Source: DASXKD01 sp963707905
GTDB taxonomy: Bacteria; Actinomycetota; Actinomycetes; Streptosporangiales; Streptosporangiaceae
DNA length: 64,000 nt
Direction: 5' to 3'
Assembly: GCA_963707905.1 (NCBI GenBank)
Contig: CAVPSA010000059.1
Span: forward strand, 186,001 to 250,000
Shown here: positions 1 through 7,358 of the stretch, piece after piece
How the letters are laid out: every line of letters starts with the position of its first letter
Position numbering within the stretch: the stretch's first letter is position 1
Translations under genes and position numbers: made by a program
The notes under the pieces: generated by a model
What the model was told of the DNA's origin: nothing
Database searches by the model: none
Seen by the model: the letters and a program-made list of their open reading frames with translations, nothing else

Positions 1-37
1 GTGGCCCGGTCAAGGGGCTGGGCGGCTTCATTCATCG

Positions 38-439
38 TTAATCGACGATAGCCGATAAAGGTTGCGGAGGGAAGCCTGGCTGGGGGCGTGGGTTCCCGAT
101 GAGCGCGGCGAGGCCGGCCAGTGCCTGGGTGCTGGCCCGGTAGTAGACCCACACGCCGCGCTTGTCCCGCTCCAGCAGGCCCGCTTCGTGCAGCACCTTG
201 AGGTGGTGGCTGATCGTCGGCTGGGTCAGGTTGAAGGCGTCGTTCAGGTCGCAGGCGCATGCCTCGCCGCCGGGGTGGGAGGCCACCAGCGACATCAGTC
301 GCAGCCGTACCGGGTCGGCGAGTGCCTTCAGCAGCGGCGCGACCTGGCCGGCCTGTGCCTGGGACATCGGCTCGGCCGACAGCGGCGGGCAGCAGGCCGC
401 CGTCCCGGCCGGGTCCAGCAGCGGCAAAGACTTCGACAT
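38..439 (-). CDS. arsR: ArsR-family metalloid-responsive repressor
   Basis: 133-aa winged-helix repressor of the SmtB/ArsR family. It should bind its own promoter and that of the divergent arsI gene, and release DNA when As(III)/Sb(III) binds. The metal site is visible as ACACDL (Cys61 and Cys63) just before the recognition helix LTQPTISHHLKVL (about 71-83), matching the ELCVCDL site of classical ArsR proteins. An extra Cys16-Cys17 pair could supply a third thiolate. I chose the internal ATG at 439 over a longer reading frame to 493, because the 18 extra residues look like upstream DNA and would cover the operator at 448-463. The N-terminal Cys pair is unusual and may alter metal preference. 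Confidence 0.85.
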   Translation of the reverse strand: MSKSLPLLDPAGTAACCPPLSAEPMSQAQAGQVAPLLKALADPVRLRLMSLVASHPGGEACACDLNDAFNLTQPTISHHLKVLHEAGLLERDKRGVWVYYRASTQALAGLAALIGNPRPQPGFPPQPLSAIVD

Positions 440-447
440 ACGTCTAT

Positions 448-463
448 ATTGACAGCTATCGAT
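448..463. promoter_or_regulatory. Putative ArsR operator between arsR and arsI
   Basis: The 16-mer ATTGACAGCTATCGAT is an imperfect dyad (ATYGAC-N4-ATCRAT) immediately upstream of the arsR start. A closely similar 16-mer, ATCGACACATATCAAT, lies at 1511-1526 upstream of the second arsR (12 of 16 positions identical). Two copies at the two divergent ars promoters suggest a common operator. This is inferred from sequence similarity only. Confidence 0.45.
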
Positions 464-528
464 GCCTGTGGCAAGCTCAGGAACACAAGACATAGACGCT
501 TATCTAAGTCTGAGCCCCGGAGGTTCCC

Positions 529-993
529 ATGACCAGCCGCGTACAGCTCGCGCTGAACGTCAGCGACATCGACCAGGCAGTCGCCTTCTACGCCAGGCTG
601 TTCGGCACCGGCCCGGCCAAACGGCGCCCCGGGTATGCCAACTTCGCCGTCGCTGACCCGCCGCTGAAGCTGGTCCTGCTGGAAAACCCCGGCCAGGGCG
701 GCAGCCTCAATCACCTCGGCGTCGAGGTCCCCGACACGGGCACCGTCGGGGCTGAGCAGGCGCGCCTGGCCGGGGCGGGCCTGGCGTCCTCCGCTCAGGG
801 CGAGACCACCTGCTGTTACGCCGCGCAGGACAAGTTCTGGGTCCAGGGCGCCCCCGACGGCGAGGCCTGGGAGATCTATACCGTGCTGGCCGACAGCCCC
901 ACCTTCTACGCCGAAGGTCACGGGGAGGGATGCTGCGGCGGCACCGGCCAGCGCGGCGAGCCGGCAGCCGCCCACGGCGCCCCCTGCTGCTGA
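529..993 (+). CDS. arsI: ArsI, C-As lyase (organoarsenical demethylase; cadI/arsI-type VOC protein)
   Basis: 154-aa vicinal-oxygen-chelate protein. ArsI enzymes are Fe(II) dioxygenases that cleave the carbon-arsenic bond of trivalent methyl- and aromatic arsenicals. Diagnostic features are visible: the N-terminal VQLALNVSDIDQAVAFY strand-helix, likely Fe ligands Gln6, His62 (NHLGVEV) and Glu115 (WEIYTV), and the vicinal cysteines Cys95-Cys96 in ETTCCYA that bind As(III). The C-terminus adds two more CC pairs (134-135 and 153-154), probably for metalloid binding. ATG at 529 follows GGAGG. The gene is divergent from one arsR and convergent with the second, so the locus is an arsenical detoxification cluster. 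The older family name CadI (cadmium-induced) applies to the same family. Confidence 0.9.
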   Translation: MTSRVQLALNVSDIDQAVAFYARLFGTGPAKRRPGYANFAVADPPLKLVLLENPGQGGSLNHLGVEVPDTGTVGAEQARLAGAGLASSAQGETTCCYAAQDKFWVQGAPDGEAWEIYTVLADSPTFYAEGHGEGCCGGTGQRGEPAAAHGAPCC

Positions 994-1078
994 CAAACCA
1001 GCGCGATTTCTGCGCCGGCCCGGCAACCCGGCGGGCGGGGGCAGGCGGCCGGTGCCTCCGCTGGCTGGGACGGCCGGG

Positions 1079-1453
1079 TCAGCTTCCGGGGACGGAGAAC
1101 AGGCCGGCCATGCGTTCGAGCGCGGCGGGCACCAGCCGGTAGTAGACCCAGGTGCCGCGGCGCTCGCTGGTGATGATCCCGGCTTCGCGCAGCACCTTGA
1201 GGTGGTGGCTGATGGTGGGCTGGGTCAGGTCGAACGCGGTGGTCAGGTCACATACGCACACCTCACCGCCGCGGTGCGCCCCGATCAGCGACAGCAGCCG
1301 CAGCCGCACCGGGTCGCCGAGGGCCTTGAACACCTGCGCCAGCCCTGCCGCCGCGGTGTCGCCGAGCGGCTCGCGGACCAGCGGGACCGAGCACTCCGCG
1401 GCATCCGCCGGGGCCAGCGGGAGAAGGCCCAGAGTGCCCCGGCCTGGCTGCAT
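1079..1453 (-). CDS. arsR: ArsR-family metalloid-responsive repressor (second copy)
   Basis: 124-aa ArsR/SmtB winged-helix protein with the classical As(III) site EVCVCDL followed by the recognition helix LTQPTISHHLKVLREAG. It is clearly related to the first ArsR in this window but has a different N-terminus (single Cys in AECSVPL). The second of two in-frame ATGs is preferred: AGGAG then lies 7 nt upstream, whereas it would be 1 nt from the first ATG. It reads away from the aquaporin/arsC remnant at 1615-1915 and presumably once controlled that transporter-reductase operon through the dyad at 1511-1526. Confidence 0.87.
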   Translation of the reverse strand: MQPGRGTLGLLPLAPADAAECSVPLVREPLGDTAAAGLAQVFKALGDPVRLRLLSLIGAHRGGEVCVCDLTTAFDLTQPTISHHLKVLREAGIITSERRGTWVYYRLVPAALERMAGLFSVPGS

Positions 1454-1510
1454 AGACATTCTCCTATCTTGACGGGCAGCTATTCAGGCTGGCAAGCTGA
1501 CGCTGTCTGT

Positions 1511-1526
1511 ATCGACACATATCAAT
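1511..1526. promoter_or_regulatory. Putative ArsR operator upstream of the aquaporin/arsC remnant
   Basis: ATCGACACATATCAAT, an imperfect dyad resembling the one at 448-463, sits between the second arsR and the truncated aquaporin gene. Retention of an operator in front of a broken operon would mean the regulator now controls mainly itself. Confidence 0.4.
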
Positions 1527-1614
1527 GAAGAGGGCTGATGAGCGCCGAAGCTGAGGCGGCTGGCGGGCCGGGCACGCGGCGGCCCGGTGCGCGGGTGCGG
1601 GGCGGGAGCTGGCG

Positions 1615-1915
1615 GTGAGCCAGGCCGCACTGTGGCGGCGGCTGCTGGCGGAGTTCCTGGGCAGCGCGTTCCTGGCCGCCATCGTGATCGGGTCCGGGAT
1701 CGCGGCGCAGCGGCTGTCACCCGGTGGACGGGCTGCACTGTGGCGACGCCTGCCCCATCTACCCCGGCAAACGCTACGAGGACTGGGACCTGCCCGATCC
1801 TGCCGGCCTGCCCATCGAGGCCATCCGCCCCATCCGCGACGCCATCCGCGACCGGGTCCAGGCGCTCGTCCGCGACCTGGACCGGGAGTCCAGGCAGCCA
1901 AGTCCGGAATCCTGA
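1615..1915 (+). pseudogene. Deletion fusion: aquaporin 5' end joined to arsC 3' end
   Basis: From the GTG at 1615 the reading frame encodes the start of an arsenic-operon aquaporin (MIP family): RRLLAEFLG, then the first membrane helix ending IGSGIAAQRLSPG. At about 1720-1736 this stops abruptly. In another frame the DNA then encodes the C-terminal third of a thioredoxin-type arsenate reductase: CGDACPIYPGKRYEDWDL, then a helical tail, with a stop at 1915. The conserved GDACP / PGKRYEDW block is typical of ArsC. Everything between (most of the channel and the ArsC P-loop half) is missing, so neither product can be made. The simplest reading is one deletion in an aqp-arsC operon. The rest of the upstream reading frame is not meaningful. 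Confidence 0.75.
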
Positions 1916-1942
1916 GGCACGCGTGGCGCGAGCCCGGGCCGG

Positions 1943-3025
1943 CTACTCGCCGACGGTGCCGTCGATGGCCTCACGAAGCAGGTCGGCGTGCCCGGCGTGC
2001 CGGGCTGTCTCCTCCAGCAGGTGCATCAGCACCCAGCGCAGGGAGAAGTGCCTGCCGTCCGGGAACGTCTTCACCGACTGCTGGTCCAGGCCGTCCGCCT
2101 GCGCGGCGGCCTGGCGGCTCCGCTCGCAGGCTTCCCGGTAGCGCTGGCGCAACGCCTCAGGCTCCAGTTCCGCACTGGTCCGGAACTCCCACTCCGGGTC
2201 GGCCTCGAAGTCGACGCCGGCCCACGGTTCGCGAATCGGCAGGCCGAGGAACCGCTCCTCCATCCAGCTCTCCTCCACCAGCGCCAGGTGCAGGAGCAGG
2301 CCCGCGAGCGTGAGTGACGAGGGGTCGTGTGCCCGCGCCATCTGTTCCCGGTTCAGCCCCGCGGTCTTGGCCAGCACGGTCTCGCGCTGGAAGTTGAGGT
2401 ACTGGCCGAGCAGTTCGCGCTCGCCACCGCGGGGATCGGTCGGGACCCGGCCCGCGCGGCCGAGCAGGCCGAGGGAGCGCTGCATGAGCAGTGCCGCGGC
2501 GGCCTCGTCGTAGCCGGGCAGGCTGGCATCGGCGAACAGGTGCGTGTCACCGGGGTACAGAAACAGCGCCGTGTCCCAGTTCGCCTTGAGCAGGTCACGT
2601 GCGGCGTCGATGTCGCCTTCACCGACGAACCACGGGTCCGCGTCCATCGCGTGCACCTGGACCGGCACGTCGTCCGGCCAGGTGCCGCCGAACTCCGACA
2701 GCGGGAGGCAGGAGTGGTACAGCAGGGCGCCCTTGGCACCGGGCCGGGTCTGGGCGAGCATCTGCGCGGGCAGCACCCCGAGCGAGAACCCGGCGTAAAC
2801 AAGTTCGTTCGGCAGGGCCTCGGCGGCGGCCCTGCCGCGATCCATGATCGTGCCGAAGCCGATCTGCTCGGCATGGGCCACGCCGTCCTCCAGGGTGGCG
2901 AAGGTCTTGCCCTCATAGAGGTCCGGGACGGTCACCCGGTGACCCGCGGCGCGGAGCTGGTCCGCGTACCGGCGGACCCCGTCGGTGAGGCCCTGCGCGT
3001 GATGGAACACGACGACGTCGGTCAT
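1943..3025 (-). CDS. Dienelactone hydrolase-like / DinB-family fusion protein
   Basis: 360-aa two-domain protein. Residues 1 to about 190 form an alpha/beta-hydrolase of the dienelactone hydrolase type: VVVFHHAQGLTDGVRRYAD at the start, nucleophile elbow YAGFSLGV (Ser in place of the family's usual Cys) and GDTHLF carrying the catalytic His. After a short linker, about 200-360 form a DUF664/DinB four-helix bundle, with QYLNFQRETVLAKTAGL, LLLHLALVEESWMEERF and MHLLEETARHAGHADLLRE; the histidines of the last two are the usual metal ligands. DinB-like proteins include mycothiol-dependent transferases in actinobacteria. ATG at 3025 is chosen because GGGAG is 7 nt upstream and the domain starts there. 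The substrate is unknown; a joint thiol-adduct/ester function is speculative. Confidence 0.75.
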   Translation of the reverse strand: MTDVVVFHHAQGLTDGVRRYADQLRAAGHRVTVPDLYEGKTFATLEDGVAHAEQIGFGTIMDRGRAAAEALPNELVYAGFSLGVLPAQMLAQTRPGAKGALLYHSCLPLSEFGGTWPDDVPVQVHAMDADPWFVGEGDIDAARDLLKANWDTALFLYPGDTHLFADASLPGYDEAAAALLMQRSLGLLGRAGRVPTDPRGGERELLGQYLNFQRETVLAKTAGLNREQMARAHDPSSLTLAGLLLHLALVEESWMEERFLGLPIREPWAGVDFEADPEWEFRTSAELEPEALRQRYREACERSRQAAAQADGLDQQSVKTFPDGRHFSLRWVLMHLLEETARHAGHADLLREAIDGTVGE

Positions 3026-3120
3026 GGATGCTCCCTGAGGTTGCGTTCGGGCAGGACAGACTTGCCAGTGGGCGACGCTACCTGCTATCCCTGACATCCG
3101 CTGCGCGTGCCCATAACGGA

Positions 3121-4221
3121 TCACCGGGACCTGGACCGGGATCTGGCGGCGCGGCGGAACCCGGCCAGCGCCGCGGTGAGCCCCATGGTCGCACGCACGT
3201 CCGTGAGCGTGCGCTTGACCTCGCGGCGGGTCCGCGCGGTGCCGGTGACGATCAGCTCCTCCACCAGCCCGTGGTCGGCCTCCAGCGCGGCCCGGCGCTC
3301 CCTGACCGGATCCAGGAACCGGTTCAGTGCGGCGGCGAGCCGTTCCTTGACCTCGGCATCGCCCACTTTCCCTGCCCGGTAGCGCTCCTTCAGTTCCGCG
3401 ACCTCGGCGGGCCGGTCGTTGAAGGCGTCGTGGTAGACGAACACCGGGTTGCCCTCGACCGTGCCGGGCACCCCGGCGGTGGTCCTGGCCGGGTCGGTGT
3501 ACATGCGCCGCACCTTCGCGGCGACCTCGCCCGGCGGGTCGGACAGGTAGATGGCGTTGCCCAGGCTCTTGCTCATCTTGGCCCGGCCGTCCGTGCCCGG
3601 CAGCACCGGGACGTCCGCCGGGACCAGATCCGGCACCGTGAACACCTCCCCGTAGCGGCGGTTGAACCGGCGGGCCATCTCCCTGGCGACCTCCACGTGT
3701 GCCGCGTTGTCCTTGCCCACAGGCACCACCGCGGCATGCACCGCCAGGATGTCGGCGGCCTGGAGCACGGGATACCCGAGCAGCGCGAGCGGCATCTCGC
3801 GCTGGCCGGCGTGCTGCCCCATCTCCTTCAGGCTCGGGATGCGCTGCAGCCGGGGCACGGTGACCAGGCTGGACAGGAGCAGGCTCAGCTCGGCGACCTC
3901 GGGCACGGCCGATTGCAGGTAGAACACCGAGTGCGCCGGGTCCAGACCGGCCGCGAGGGAGTCGAGCACCATGTCTGTTGCGTGACGGCCGGTCTCAGCG
4001 ATTTCCGCTGGACTGTTCTTCGTGGTGAGCATGTGCAGGTCGGCAATGATGAAGAAGCTCTCGTACCGGCGGTGCAGCCGGATCCGGTTGGCCAGGCTGC
4101 CGGCGTAGTGGCCGAGGTGCAGGCGGCCGGTCGGCCGGTCCCCGGTGAGCATCCGGGGCGCCCCCGGCAGGGGGCCGGGGACCGGGGCGAGGTTACCTGG
4201 TGCGATGGCGGTTGCGGTCAT
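3121..4221 (-). CDS. trpS: Tryptophanyl-tRNA synthetase, probable auxiliary (type II) form
   Basis: 366-aa class Ic synthetase that charges tRNA-Trp. Visible motifs: LTGDRPTGRLHLGHYAG with the HIGH-type HLGH at about 35-38, and AKMSKSLGN for the KMSKS loop; the C-terminal helical anticodon-binding part is present. The GDRPTG version of the ATP motif and overall sequence resemble the Deinococcus TrpRS II group more than the housekeeping enzyme. In Streptomyces coelicolor an auxiliary TrpRS confers indolmycin resistance and is controlled by ribosome-mediated attenuation; the attenuator found here (4275-4378) fits that pattern. ATG at 4221 has GGAGGA 6-11 nt upstream. A separate housekeeping trpS elsewhere in the genome is predicted but cannot be seen. 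Confidence 0.93.
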   Translation of the reverse strand: MTATAIAPGNLAPVPGPLPGAPRMLTGDRPTGRLHLGHYAGSLANRIRLHRRYESFFIIADLHMLTTKNSPAEIAETGRHATDMVLDSLAAGLDPAHSVFYLQSAVPEVAELSLLLSSLVTVPRLQRIPSLKEMGQHAGQREMPLALLGYPVLQAADILAVHAAVVPVGKDNAAHVEVAREMARRFNRRYGEVFTVPDLVPADVPVLPGTDGRAKMSKSLGNAIYLSDPPGEVAAKVRRMYTDPARTTAGVPGTVEGNPVFVYHDAFNDRPAEVAELKERYRAGKVGDAEVKERLAAALNRFLDPVRERRAALEADHGLVEELIVTGTARTRREVKRTLTDVRATMGLTAALAGFRRAARSRSRSR

Positions 4222-4274
4222 GTCGTTCCTCCTCAGGTCGGGAGCCGCCGGGGAGGACCACATGCCAGAGCAGC

Positions 4275-4301
4275 AAAACGGGCCGTCCGCCGGACGGCCC
4301 G
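4275..4301 (-). terminator. trpS attenuator terminator hairpin
   Basis: On the trpS strand, a 10-bp perfect stem (CGGGCCGTCC / GGACGGCCCG) with a 3-nt loop is followed directly by TTTT. Its 5' arm can alternatively pair with GGACGGTC, which lies just downstream of the leader peptide stop; GGACGGTC can itself pair with GGCCGTCC inside the Trp-Trp-Pro-Ser codons. This gives the four-segment 1:2, 2:3, 3:4 arrangement of classical Trp attenuators: a ribosome stalled on the Trp codons frees segment 2 to pair with 3 and prevents termination. Confidence 0.85.
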
Positions 4302-4327
4302 CATGGCACAGCGTGTCGGTGACCGTC

Positions 4328-4366
4328 CTAGGACGGCCACCACGCGAAGGTGCCGGTGCGCTGCAT
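4328..4366 (-). CDS. trpS leader peptide with tandem Trp codons
   Basis: A 12-codon reading frame encoding MQRTGTFAWWPS, then TAG. Tandem TGG codons near the end, immediately before the competing hairpins, mark it as a tryptophan-sensing leader. No Shine-Dalgarno sequence precedes the ATG, but TATTCT (4373-4378) lies 6 nt upstream, so the transcript probably starts at or next to the AUG (leaderless). When charged tRNA-Trp is scarce, the ribosome should stall at the Trp codons and allow trpS transcription to continue. Confidence 0.85.
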   Translation of the reverse strand: MQRTGTFAWWPS

Positions 4367-4372
4367 GACACC

Positions 4373-4378
4373 AGAATA
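4373..4378 (-). promoter_or_regulatory. Probable -10 element of the trpS leader
   Basis: TATTCT on the trpS strand ends 6 nt before the leader AUG, the spacing expected for a leaderless transcript. No convincing -35 is visible. The leuS leader at 39014-39026 has the same geometry. Confidence 0.5.
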
Positions 4379-4524
4379 ACGGGAGCCGGGCAGGTGGCGC
4401 GACCCCCCGGCACGGTGCCGTGCCCGGGCCTGGCGGAAAATGCCGGGCATAAACCCAGGCGACGGGCGGCCGCCGCCCGCGTAGGCTGATCGCCCGGCTA
4501 CGCGCTGCCACCCAGGAACCCGCC

Positions 4525-5973
4525 ATGTTGCTCACCCTCACGAACACCACGCCGCCCGCGACGGATCTCGGGTTCCTGCTGCACAAGAACCCGGCCACCG
4601 TGCGCTCGGTCACGATGGGCTGGGGAACGGCGCACGTGTTCTACCCGGAGGCGGAGCCCGGCCGCTGTACCGCCGCGCTGCTGTGCGAGGTCGACCCGGT
4701 CACGCTGGCGCGGCGCAGCCGGGATGGGCTGTTCCCGCTCGCCGCCTACGTCAACGACCGGCCCTATGCCGCCTCCTCGCTGCTGGCCGTGGCGCTGCGC
4801 AAGTTGTTCGGCACGGCACTGCGCGGTGAGTGCGCGCAGCGGCCGGGCCTGGCAGACACCCCGCTGGACCTGGCGGCGCGGCTGCCGGTGCTGCGCTGCC
4901 GGGGCGGCGAGGAGTTGCTCCACCGGCTGTTCGAGCCGCTCGGCTACCAGGTGCGCGCCCAGGCGATACCGCTGGACCCGGCGTTCCCCGGCTGGGGTGA
5001 CAGCGACTACTTCGACGTGTGCGTCTCCGCCAGATGCCGGGTGCGTGACCTGCTCGGGCAGCTCTATGTGCTGTTGCCGGTGCTCGACGGCGACAAGCAC
5101 TACTGGGTGAGCAGGGACGAGATCGACAAGCTGGCCGGCGGTGCGGCACAGTGGCTGGCCGCACATCCCGACCGGGACCTGATCATCCGCCGCTACCTGC
5201 GCCACCAGCCCGGCCTGGTCAGGGAGGCCACGGCCCGGCTGCTCGATGAGGACCTCGGCGCCCCGGAGACCAGGGCCGCCGAGCGCGACGCGGGCGATCA
5301 GGACGGCACCGGGGCAGCGGAACACGCCCGGCTGCGCGACCTGCGGGCCGCGGCGGTGCTGCGCGAACTCCGGGCCGCGGGGGCGCGCCGCGTCCTCGAC
5401 CTGGGCTGCGGCGACGGCCGCCTGCTCGCGCTGCTGCTCGCCGACCCTCAGTTCGACGAGATCGTCGGCGTCGACGCCGCCCCCGCTGCGCTGGAGCGCG
5501 CCGCCCGCCGCCTGCACACCGACGAAATGGCGCCGCGGCAGCGAGACCGGCTCCGGCTGCTGCAGGGCGCCCTGACCTACGCCGACCGCCGCCTGGCCGG
5601 CTACGACGCGGCCGTGCTCATGGAGGTGGCCGAGCACGTCGACCCGGACCGCCTGCCCGCGTTCGAGCAGGCCGTGCTGGGCAGTGCCGCGCCAGGGACC
5701 GTGGTCATCACCACTCCCAACGCCGACTACAACCCGCATTACCCCGCGCTGCGCCCTGGCGAGATGCGCCACCCGGACCACCGGTTCGAGTGGAGCCGTG
5801 CCGCGTTCCGGGCCTGGGCGCGGGCAGCGGCGCAGGCGCACGGCTACTCGGTGCGGTTCGAGCCGGTCGGCGCGGCGGACCCGGAGGCCGGCCCGCCGAC
5901 GCAGATGGCGGTCCTGCACCGCGCGGCGCCCGGCCAGGCGGCGCCGGCCACAGCGGCGGTGCCGCGGCCATGA
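4525..5973 (+). CDS. hen1: Hen1, 3'-terminal RNA ribose 2'-O-methyltransferase
   Basis: 482-aa bacterial Hen1. It methylates the 2'-OH at the 3' end of a broken RNA so that, after ligation by Pnkp, the repaired site resists renewed cleavage. The N-terminal half (about 1-230) is the bacterial Hen1 domain that interacts with the Pnkp ligase (VFYPEAEP, CEVDPVTLARR, YVNDRPYAASS). The C-terminal half is a Rossmann methyltransferase with SAM loop VLDLGCGDGRLL. It also has the Hen1-specific metal-binding set: Glu and His in MEVAEHVDP and His in RHPDHRFEW. ATG at 4525 follows AGGAA. The stop overlaps the pnkp start as ATGA, so the two are translationally coupled, as usual for this RNA repair cassette. 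The divergent neighbour is trpS. Confidence 0.93.
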   Translation: MLLTLTNTTPPATDLGFLLHKNPATVRSVTMGWGTAHVFYPEAEPGRCTAALLCEVDPVTLARRSRDGLFPLAAYVNDRPYAASSLLAVALRKLFGTALRGECAQRPGLADTPLDLAARLPVLRCRGGEELLHRLFEPLGYQVRAQAIPLDPAFPGWGDSDYFDVCVSARCRVRDLLGQLYVLLPVLDGDKHYWVSRDEIDKLAGGAAQWLAAHPDRDLIIRRYLRHQPGLVREATARLLDEDLGAPETRAAERDAGDQDGTGAAEHARLRDLRAAAVLRELRAAGARRVLDLGCGDGRLLALLLADPQFDEIVGVDAAPAALERAARRLHTDEMAPRQRDRLRLLQGALTYADRRLAGYDAAVLMEVAEHVDPDRLPAFEQAVLGSAAPGTVVITTPNADYNPHYPALRPGEMRHPDHRFEWSRAAFRAWARAAAQAHGYSVRFEPVGAADPEAGPPTQMAVLHRAAPGQAAPATAAVPRP

Positions 5974-7358
5974 CCGATCTCAAGATCCCCCGGCTGTGCC
6001 TGGTCGCCCTGGTGGGCGTGAGCGGGTCAGGCAAGTCCAGCTTCGCGGCCCGGCATTTCCGGCCGACCGAGGTGCTGTCCTCGGACACCTTCCGCGGCCT
6101 GGTCGGCGACGACGAGAACGACCAGTCGGTCACCGCGGCGGCCTTCACCGCGCTGCACGCGGTCGCTGCCGAGCGGCTCAAGCTCGGCAGGCTCACCGTG
6201 GTCGATGCGACGAACGTGCTGCCGGACGCCCGCCGCCCGCTGCTGGACCTGGCCCGCGAGCATCACGTCCTGCCGGTGGCCATCGTGCTCGACGTGCCCG
6301 AGCAGGTCTGCGTCCAGCGCAACCAGGCCCGCCCGGACCGTGCGTCCGGCGCCGGGGTGATCCGGCGGCAGCACGCGGCGGTGGCCAGGTCGGCCGGGCG
6401 GCTGGAGCGCGAGGGGTTCCGCCGGGTGTTCCGGCTGCGCGGCGTGGCGGAGGTGGACGCGGCACGGATCGTCCGGGAGCCCGCCTGGGCTGACAAATCG
6501 GACCTGCGCGGGCCCTTCGACATCGTCGGCGACGTGCACGGCTGCCAGGCGGAACTGGCCAGCCTGCTGGACCTGCTCGGTTACCGGCCAGGCGAAGACG
6601 GGATCCGCCGCCACCAGGCCGGGCGCACCGCCGTGTTCCTCGGCGACCTGGTCGACCGCGGACCGGGCACGCCGGGTGTGCTCCGCACGGTGATGGGCAT
6701 GGTGGCAGCCGGCACCGCCCTGTGTGTGCCGGGCAACCACGAGGCCAAGCTGCTGCGCGCGCTGCGCGGCCGCGACGTCCGGATGAGCCATGGCCTGGCG
6801 GAGTCGATCGCCCAGCTCGGCGCCGAGCCAGCGGACTTCCCCGCACAGGTCATCGCCTTCCTTGACGGCCTGGTGAGCCACTACGTGCTGGACTCGGGGC
6901 GGCTGGTGGTCGCGCACGCCGGCCTGCGCGAGGAGATGCACGGGCGCGCGTCCGCCGCGGTCCGGGCCTTCGCGCTATACGGCGATACCACCGGGGAGAC
7001 CGACGAGTTCGGCCTGCCCGTCCGGTACCCGTGGGCGCAGGACTACCGCGGCAGGGCGGCCGTGGTGTACGGCCACACGCCGGTTACCGAAGCCATCTGG
7101 GTGAACAACACGATCTGCATCGACACCGGCTGCGTCTTCGGCGGCCGCCTCACCGCGCTGCGCTACCCCGAGCGGGAACTTGTCTCGGTGCCGGCCGCGG
7201 CGACCTACTACCAGCCCGCGCGGCCGCTGACGGCGCCCCCGGCCAGCGCGGGCCCGCCCGGCGCCGGCCCGGCCAGGGCCCGTCCAGCGCTGCGCTCCTG
7301 GACGTCGCGGACGTGCTCGGCAGGCGGGGGATCACCACCGGGCTCCGCGGCCGGGTGA
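5970..7358 (+). CDS. pnkp: Pnkp N-terminal part: polynucleotide 5'-kinase and 2',3'-phosphatase domains
   Basis: 462 residues of the three-domain RNA repair enzyme Pnkp. The kinase domain has P-loop GVSGSGKSS (16-24) and phosphorylates 5'-OH RNA ends. The phosphatase domain belongs to the metallophosphoesterase family and removes 2',3'-phosphates; it shows FDIVGDVHGC (about 183-193), GDLVDRGPG, GNHEAKLL, VVAHAGLRE and YGHTPV. Homology ends near PLTAPPASAG (about 7230-7250). The rest of this frame (ARPALRSWTSRTC and onward) is out of register, because the expected ligase sequence LLDVADVLGRRGI is encoded one frame over. Intact bacterial Pnkp is about 850 residues in one chain, so this is a -1 frame break, probably in the C/G-rich linker (a CCCCC run is at 7236-7240). 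Confidence 0.88.
   Translation: MTDLKIPRLCLVALVGVSGSGKSSFAARHFRPTEVLSSDTFRGLVGDDENDQSVTAAAFTALHAVAAERLKLGRLTVVDATNVLPDARRPLLDLAREHHVLPVAIVLDVPEQVCVQRNQARPDRASGAGVIRRQHAAVARSAGRLEREGFRRVFRLRGVAEVDAARIVREPAWADKSDLRGPFDIVGDVHGCQAELASLLDLLGYRPGEDGIRRHQAGRTAVFLGDLVDRGPGTPGVLRTVMGMVAAGTALCVPGNHEAKLLRALRGRDVRMSHGLAESIAQLGAEPADFPAQVIAFLDGLVSHYVLDSGRLVVAHAGLREEMHGRASAAVRAFALYGDTTGETDEFGLPVRYPWAQDYRGRAAVVYGHTPVTEAIWVNNTICIDTGCVFGGRLTALRYPERELVSVPAAATYYQPARPLTAPPASAGPPGAGPARARPALRSWTSRTCSAGGGSPPGSAAG

Noticed and set aside
7031..7354. Start of the ligase frame at 7031
   Set aside because: This part overlaps the intact phosphatase domain in another frame and shows no homology; ligase similarity begins near 7290.
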